Below are positions 58,012-64,000 of a stretch of 64,000 nt of DNA, one piece after another. Source of the DNA: Bromus sterilis. Its lineage: Eukaryota; Streptophyta; Magnoliopsida; Poales; Poaceae. The stretch is taken from assembly GCA_950022295.1 (NCBI GenBank), contig OX465598.1:121317001-121381000 (forward strand), read 5' to 3'. Every line of letters begins with the position of its first letter. Position 1 is the first letter of the stretch. The notes under the pieces are model-generated. The model ran no database searches and was not told the origin of the DNA. It was given only the letters and a program-made list of their open reading frames with translations. A program made the position numbers and the translations under genes.

Positions 58012-61000
58012 TTGGAGGGAAGAGGTCCAATTTCCGCTGGTCCAAGTTGTTTGAAATCTGCCGGCCGCGGACCAGTCACACATACGTTTTCAAATGGTAA
58101 ATCAGCTTGGGCCACCACTAGAAATGTTTGAAGCTAGGTAGGTAAGAAAAGGGGACCCCATAAAATCCCACACGCGGTTAGGCACGCTCAGTCTTAAAAC
58201 CAATTCCCGGAACTCGGGTCCTAGGTGACTCGAATGGAACAAAGCATCGGGGCGGGATAGCCTAGACCTTCCATCCTTCGTCGAATAGAGTCAACATTTA
58301 TAATAGTCATATCATCAACAACAATATAATAATGTGATATCCCAAACCCAAGGAGTAACAGGGTAACATCGTAGCATCCTAAGCATGCATACTAAGCAGG
58401 GGCTGAGCAACGAGCAATAGTAACATAGCAGTACAAGGTTTGCTGGGAGGGGACATGGCTGTATCGGTTTGAAAGAGGCTGTAAACATGTGGTAGGATCA
58501 AACATCGAACCTAACCTAGAATAGCATGCAAACCGCTGGTTGAAATAGAATGGATCATAAGTAATGTATAGTCCTTGCCTGTTGATAAGTCGGGTCCCGA
58601 AGGTGTAGTTGATCGCAAACTCGCATCGGCTCCGAGAGTATCCGCGGGAGCACACAAGAAGTAAACACTGGAAATGCAATCAACGGTGATACACTATCAC
58701 TACGGAGCAATCACGAGCTAGCAATAAACAAACAAGCATGGTCATGTATGATGCGTGTCATTTTAATATCATGGCATCAATATAAGAACAAGCAAGTTTA
58801 AAAGAAGCATCGGGAAGCAATGCTGCTATGCTACCGACAACCTTCATATGCATTACGTTGGTGAGTTACGGATCCGAAGAATCCTTATGTTATAATTATT
58901 ATGATGCATGATCATGGCATGTGCAAAAGACTAGAAAATAATATCAACAAGAATTACCCACACACGAGGATAACCTCAAGATGGGATTCCTTAACATAAT
59001 CATAGATGCAATGACATGGCATGGGGTATGATGCACCTAATGCATTCTACTGCAAACAATAAAATAAAGAGAGGGACAACGCTACCGAAAACTACGGTCA
59101 TCGCAAGATCTACGATGCTCGAAACAAGAGATGAGTGCCAACGAAGGAGGGGAAGTGATGTTGTATCACCTATGGAACAAGTGTACAACATCACAGTGAG
59201 GGGTGCGACAAGTTGTTTGGCATGGGGTGATCAACAACATACGAGGATCACAAGATAACAACAATTGGACTATGCATGTATCTCATGATAATTGAAAGGG
59301 AATTGTCTGCACACATGTCTCGTGGGACCCACTCAAGAATATATGGCAACAACATGCCAAGGTGGCCCATTTACAAGTATGGAACACAACACAACGGAAA
59401 AGATTGGGAGAAAAGCACCCGGTGCATCATCGCGAGAGGTATCATGTGCAAAAATATACATTCTTCAAATAATGCATGCCCATACGATAAAATGAACCGC
59501 ACCATTGTCTTCCTCACAAAATTCTGCCCCAAAAGCATATATAACATGATATTTTTCGAGGCAAAGTCGCACGGGTTACCGGCTATGCAAAAATGGGAAG
59601 ATTTGGATCAAGATGAAAAAAGAGAAAAGGAGAGAAACCCTCCCTGGGCTCTCCTCGGCCAAAGCAGCAAAAGAGAAGAAAAAGGGATGTTTAATTCACT
59701 CCAACTAGGGATCAAACCAGGGACCTACCGGATGCAACCACATCTCCCACACACTGGGCTGGAGCTAACTCTTTGATAGGAAAACAGGAGAAAACAAACT
59801 ATTGCACGTACAGAAGCAAAACTACAAAATATAGCAGAAAAATAAATAAAAGGAGGCTGCTGGGACTTGAACCCAACACCTCTCGGTTGCAATCCAGGTG
59901 CCCAAGCCACTGCGCTAAACCATCTGACCTCGAAAAAACCAGGGAACCAAACGAACTAAACTACTCGCGCAGGATAACTGAAACTGATGCAAAAACAGAG
60001 AAAAAAAGTGGTGCTTTGTGCTGCCAGGGATTTGATCCCACGCCACCTGGCTTGCAGTTCAGGGCGCCCAACCACTGCGCTATAACTTGATAAGTGACAA
60101 GTAACAAGGCTGAAGCTACAAGAAATAGCTACAAGCGCTAACTGCAACTGAAGAAAACTCAATACTGAAGCCCGTCGGAACCAGACTGCGGTGACAGCGA
60201 GCAGGCGTCCTGGGAGGCCTCAGGGAGCGAACGGGGCGACAAGGAGCCGTGTTGGACGTGGCCGGGCACGCCCCGGTCACGCATGCACGCGTCCAGTGCA
60301 CATACAGGACACGGTTGCCTCGGCGAGGCCATGCACAACACAACAGCGGCGGCTACGGCTATCCTACGCGAGGCATAACAGAACGGGGAGGGAAGAAGGG
60401 TAAGGCGCTCACGAGGGGGTTCGATGTCGATGATCAGGCTCGGGGACGCGCGCTCGAAGGAGGGGCTCGGGAGGACGGCGGCTCGGCAGAGAGGTGGGCG
60501 ACGCGGTACCAGAGGAGGCCGACGGGGATGAATACGAGGGCGATGGCGCCGGCTCGCTCTGGACCAAGGAGAGGTCACGCGTGAGGCCGTTGACGATGCC
60601 CGCGAGCTCCTGGACGAAGACAATGACGATCGACGGAGCGATCGAGCTCCTGGACCTCCCGTCCATGGCGGCAAACTGGGGAGCAGAGGAGGGGGAAGAA
60701 GAAGAGGGCAAGGGGCATGGCGGCGGCAGGGAGAGGGAGAGAGGCTAGGGTTCGGGAGAGGGGAAGCGGGGCTGGCTATAAGGGGAGAGCAGGGGAGGCT
60801 GCCATGGGGCTCCACCATGGCGATCTCCTCTCTGCTTTTTCTGTCGACAGAGAAAAGGTGAGAGGGAAGGAGATGAGAAGGAGAATGACAGGCGGGCCAG
60901 GGGGAGAGAGGAAAAAAAAGAGGGGGTCTCCGTTGGGCTGGCTTGGAGGTTGGGCTAAGAAGATGGGCTGGCTTTGGAGGGAAGTGGTCCAATTTCTGCG

Positions 61001-61504
61001 TTTTATTCTTTATATATATATATATATATACATAAAAGAGAGCAGAAAAATGGCTAAAAGAAATGGAAAATGTATTCCAAAAATCATATAAAAATATGAT
61101 TATGGATCCTTTGCAACTTTAGGATTTTTAGAAAATCATTTGGGTCAAATATGTTTAAGCAATTCAAAAGGCATTCAAAATAATTCAAATGCAAGTTGAA
61201 CTACAACCCCATTTTCTAGACATGATAGAATCATGGGAATTGGAAGGGATCTTTATCATGGCAAAACATGATGGAATCCAAAAGGGCTTGCTCAAAGGAT
61301 CAAGATGATCATGAAAGAAATTGGCAAAGGATATCAAGGAAGAAAAGAAAGAACTCAAGAAAATCCTTTTACATGATCAGAAAAATGCTTGGCCATTTTT
61401 CTGTCACATGGATTATTGCAAGAATAAATGTGCAAAATTTTATCCCCAATGGAAAAAAATAAAGTGCAAATTTTTCTGGATTTTGTCAGTTTTGGGCTGT
61501 TACA
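58012..61504 (-). repeat. 5' LTR of the giant-LTR element, right segment with internal duplication
   Basis: The first 23 bp complete the LTR zone interrupted by copia C (equivalent to 44866-44888). At 58033-58035 the sequence jumps back to the equivalent of 41926 and repeats the LTR to its end. About 2.96 kb is therefore present twice in this LTR (47.35-50.29 kb and 58.04-60.98 kb). A TC dinucleotide is shared at the join. Confidence 0.9.
59699..60089 (-). other. Triplet of tRNA-like modules (third copy)
   Basis: Module C 59699-59767, module B 59853-59924 and module A 60019-60089 lie in the duplicated LTR segment. Boxes and T tracts match the first copy, apart from isolated substitutions. 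Confidence 0.45.
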
Positions 61505-61974
61505 CAAACGCTCGACTTCTCCTAGGATAGCGGATCCTTAGATAAACCTGAAAATCTGGCTACACGAATAGCCAGGGATGAAAGTCATGTGAGTACGTTT
61601 GAATGTACACGCAAACATGCAAACCAAGTAACATATACAACAAGCAAAGCAATCCATGACATTCAAGCATGCCTTAAGTTATTAGAGTGATATTAGTTAT
61701 CATGGCAATCCAGTTTAAACAATATTAATAAATCATGGCATAAGCAATATTAACATGATGAATCCGAACAATCTTAACATGATGAATCTAGCATATTATC
61801 ATGAGTAAGATTAGTGCAATAAAAATCACATGGAATGATCAATATCATCATAATGAAATGAGCATTCTACCATGATTAAGACTAGTGCAAACAACACATG
61901 GAACCCTCATGATCATCGCATGACCATGCAACTTACCTCGGAGTCATTACCGACTCCACCTTCAAGTGACGGGT

Positions 61975-62098
61975 CATCGCATGACCACTCAACGGATTAG
62001 GTGTCCTTATGTTACCACCCAATCGTTCCATTCATCGCATGACCATTCCACGCGTTAGGTGTCCTTCGTTACCACCCAACCAATCGCATGACCATCCA
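61975..62098. repeat. Short direct repeats, ATCGCATGACCA units
   Basis: Three units begin (C/A)ATCGCATGACCA at 61975, 62034 and 62082. Two are followed by TTAGGTGTCCTT and GTTACCACCCAA. The period is 48-59 bp. Confidence 0.75.
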
Positions 62099-63421
62099 CT
62101 CAAAAATATTATTATACCAGTTTGTGTTGACCATAGTGTGACCTAGTATGAACTGTATCCCATGACCGAGGATGCGGCTATTCGAATAGATTTTCACTCT
62201 GCAGAGTTTGTGCACGTTACCCACATTATGGAGTTCCTCCTCCATCCAGCACCCCGGTACTTGTCACACAGGATCCTTGGAACTCGCACCGCAGGAGTGG
62301 ACTAGGATATCTCCAACGAAACCGGACTACCGCGTTACCTCCCTACGGACTCACCAACACACGGTCTTGGGTATCCCTGTGGTTAGGTGTCTACGTTACC
62401 ACCATAACCACCCAGCCACCTTGTGGCAAACTGTCCCATCGGGGACTCCCGGGTAAACAACGATGGATGTCGAGATTATCACCACCTATCGGGCCAGGGT
62501 AGCGTGCGTGCATAACCTCCCCTATTTGGTGATATCCGTAGAAGGCACTACGATAGCCCGAGTTAAGGCCCGCCCATACAAGCAAATGTGGTTGCACGGA
62601 TAAGCTCGGTTCGGTGGCACTGGGTCAACGGTTATTATGTTCATCAAGTTTTAGCATTACCTCTTGCAACATGAATTAAACAATGCAACATGGCATGAAC
62701 AAAACACTACCACCAAACACGTGCAACCACTAGCATGGCATGATATGAATCTAGTAAGCATGGATATTAAAGCATGAATACGGTCAACACGTGTAAAACA
62801 ACCGGCATAAGCATTATATATTTAACATGAACAACATGAGCATGATGCTAACCAGTAAACATGGAAGAATTATTTTTAGCATTATCATATCAAGTAGACA
62901 TGTATAAACAACACAAGCATGATACTTACGAGTGAACATAGCATGATTAACATCAACATAGAACACAAGCATGGCGTAAGCATGTCAAGTTAAATTAACA
63001 GATCGGTGTTTAGTTCATCGGTTAAGCAACACAATGTAATCATATTTTAAACACACAAGAACATCACGACACAATGCATAGAGCATATATCAGATGGCTT
63101 GCTTGCCTAGGGGGATCGATGAATACGCCGGACGGACGTGCGGTCACCTTCCGAAAAAGATCCGACGGGACCGGCGGTTCTCCGGCGAAGCCTAATGACA
63201 ACCGGGGTCAAAAGGGTAAACCTAATAGCGCAAACACATCATGAAATTTGCACAACCATAACGGGCTCGAAAAACTGAGAACCTGGGCTTTTGAATCACA
63301 TCGATCGGAGTTACGGTTGCGAAGTTACGGCCGTTCGTTCGATAAGCAGAAAAATGGTCTTATCGGATGAACGTCCACAAAATAACCTTTTCGGCCCGGA
63401 GAGAGAACGCGCAGAGTCCGA

Positions 63422-63570
63422 AATACGCTTTCCTTAAAGGAAAGCGCATTCCTGGCCGCAGTGAAACGAAATATGCTTCCCGCGAAGGAAAGCGCATTTT
63501 GAACCGAGGCAGCAGAGAAATACGCTTTCGTTCAACGAAGACGTATTCTGCGGAATACGCTTCCGCTCGC
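63422..63570. repeat. Cluster of four palindromic AATACGCTT units
   Basis: Units near 63422, 63470, 63519 and 63553 each begin AATA(C/T)GCTT. The first is a perfect inverted repeat (CGCTTTCCTT, one A, AAGGAAAGCG). The second and third are imperfect. They lie just upstream (minus-strand sense) of the GC-rich tract and could be a U3 enhancer-like array. Confidence 0.65.
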
Positions 63571-64000
63571 AGCGCGCGGGCCAGGGGCTTATCCCACCGA
63601 TAGGTGGGTCCTTCCTGTCGGTCTCTCTCTCTCCTCAACCTCCCCTGCTTCTAACTCCTCCTCTGTTCTTCTGTAGGCCGCGGCACGGGGCAGGGGAGGC
63701 TGGGCCGGGCCAGGACGCGGCGGCCAGCCGGCGTGGCACTCGCCGCCGGAGACGAGGGGCGGCGGAGGGAGGCGCGCGGCGTGGGGAGCGCCTGCCTGCG
63801 GGGCGCCTGCGGCAACGGCTCGCGGCGGCTGAGGCGGCTCGGCCGGCCGGGGCAGCTGCGGTTGCGGCGGCCTTCGGCCAGGGGGCGCGCGGTGGAGGGA
63901 GAGGTGCGGGCTGCTGGGGTGGCCATCGCGGAGGAGAGGAGGGGCCGCAACGACGGGGCTGCAAGGCCACGGCCACACAACGGGGCACGGCGGGGCTTCG

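Larger units (their letters stand above)
40820..61504 (-). mobile_element. Non-autonomous element with giant LTRs and 862-bp internal domain
   Basis: The two LTR copies begin TGTAAGGCC and end ...GGGCT(A/G)TTACA. CAAAC is duplicated at 40815-40819 and 61505-61509. Between them lie only 862 bp (45389-46250), with a perfect tRNA-Met primer site next to the right LTR, so the element reads on the minus strand. Its minus-strand 3' internal end, CGGGACGAGATCC followed by TGTTGGTGGTGGCGAGT, resembles the gypsy (Tekay/Del-like) pre-LTR sequence. It is therefore best read as a gypsy derivative that lost gag and pol. The right LTR is enlarged by a copia insertion and an internal duplication. Confidence 0.9.
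28681..64000 (+). mobile_element. Sabrina/WHAM-like non-autonomous gypsy, nested, right end outside
   Basis: Two LTR copies start TGATACGTCCAAAACG (28681 and 39479). A primer site TGGCGCCGTTGCCGGGGA follows the first. Gag and aspartic-protease coding follow, with no RT, RNase H or integrase. The body is split by a solo LTR (31233-35482). The 3' LTR is split at 40541 by a long-LTR element that runs beyond the window, so the true right end and target duplication are not visible. Confidence 0.88.
40542..64000 (-). mobile_element. Long-LTR element inserted in the Sabrina-like LTR (incomplete)
   Basis: Starts TGTGACACCCCGCC inside the 3' LTR at 40541. Its sequence is visible at 40542-40819 and again at 61505-64000; everything between is a younger insertion with a CAAAC duplication. 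At least 2.77 kb is LTR-like, with no polyprotein motif on either strand. A GC-rich tract at 63600-64000 resembles the transcribed leaders of the other long LTRs. Minus orientation is inferred from that resemblance and is not proved. Confidence 0.7.
61505..64000. other. Continuation of the outer long LTR, no gene supported
   Basis: AT-rich DNA with many ATGGCATGA-type motifs to about 63100, then GC-rich to the window end. No retroelement protein motif was found on either strand. The GC-rich end reads as overlapping Pro/Arg/Ala-rich frames, which I attribute to composition. Confidence 0.5.

Noticed and set aside
63589..63988. Overlapping 109-129-codon frames at the right edge
   Set aside because: GC-rich Pro/Ala/Arg composition open in several frames at once, inside an LTR, and cut by the window edge.

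Overview
The window looks like repeat-rich nuclear DNA of a grass, most likely of subfamily Pooideae (the wheat, barley, oat and ryegrass group). The reasons are an Au-type SINE, a gypsy element whose LTR and gag-protease layout resemble Triticeae Sabrina/WHAM elements, retrotransposons nested inside one another, and very long LTRs. The genus and species cannot be fixed from the sequence alone.

One host gene can be supported. It lies on the minus strand and I read it as 19 exons from 27075 down to 2895, with canonical GT/AG borders and an unbroken frame of 935 codons including the stop. Exons 2 and 4-8 match the plant exportin-5 family (HASTY), which exports small RNAs from the nucleus. The product is shorter than ordinary HASTY: the central part is missing, and the C-terminal third, encoded by exons 9-19, is not one I recognise. 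Intron 10 has grown to 16.5 kb because a gypsy element (5349-21251, TSD GTTAA) inserted there in the sense orientation. That element carries a TTA-flanked Harbinger-like element (6661-7829) and a 5'-truncated copia (about 9297-20464). The copia in turn carries a second Harbinger-like element (11686-12712) and a complete copia (13849-20030, TSD AATAG).

Left of the gene are a 72-bp tandem repeat, a Stowaway-type MITE, a copia gag-protease scrap and an Au SINE with a perfect 16-bp target duplication. Right of the gene are a minus-strand SINE, a Harbinger transposase scrap, and then a second nest that fills 28.7-64 kb. The outer element there is a Sabrina-like gypsy with gag and protease but no RT or integrase. 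Its gag is split by a 4.25-kb solo LTR. Its 3' LTR is split by another long-LTR element that runs off the window. That element is split by a non-autonomous element with 4.6-kb LTRs and only 862 bp of internal DNA (40820-61504, TSD CAAAC), and one of those LTRs is split by a 7.7-kb copia-like element without coding capacity (50294-58006, TSD TGGCT).

The most unusual signal is in the 4.6-kb LTRs. Each copy holds three consecutive tRNA-like modules with A- and B-box-like motifs, in the LTR sense orientation, each followed by T-rich DNA. They recur in all three LTR copies. No canonical standalone tRNA, rRNA or CRISPR array was seen.
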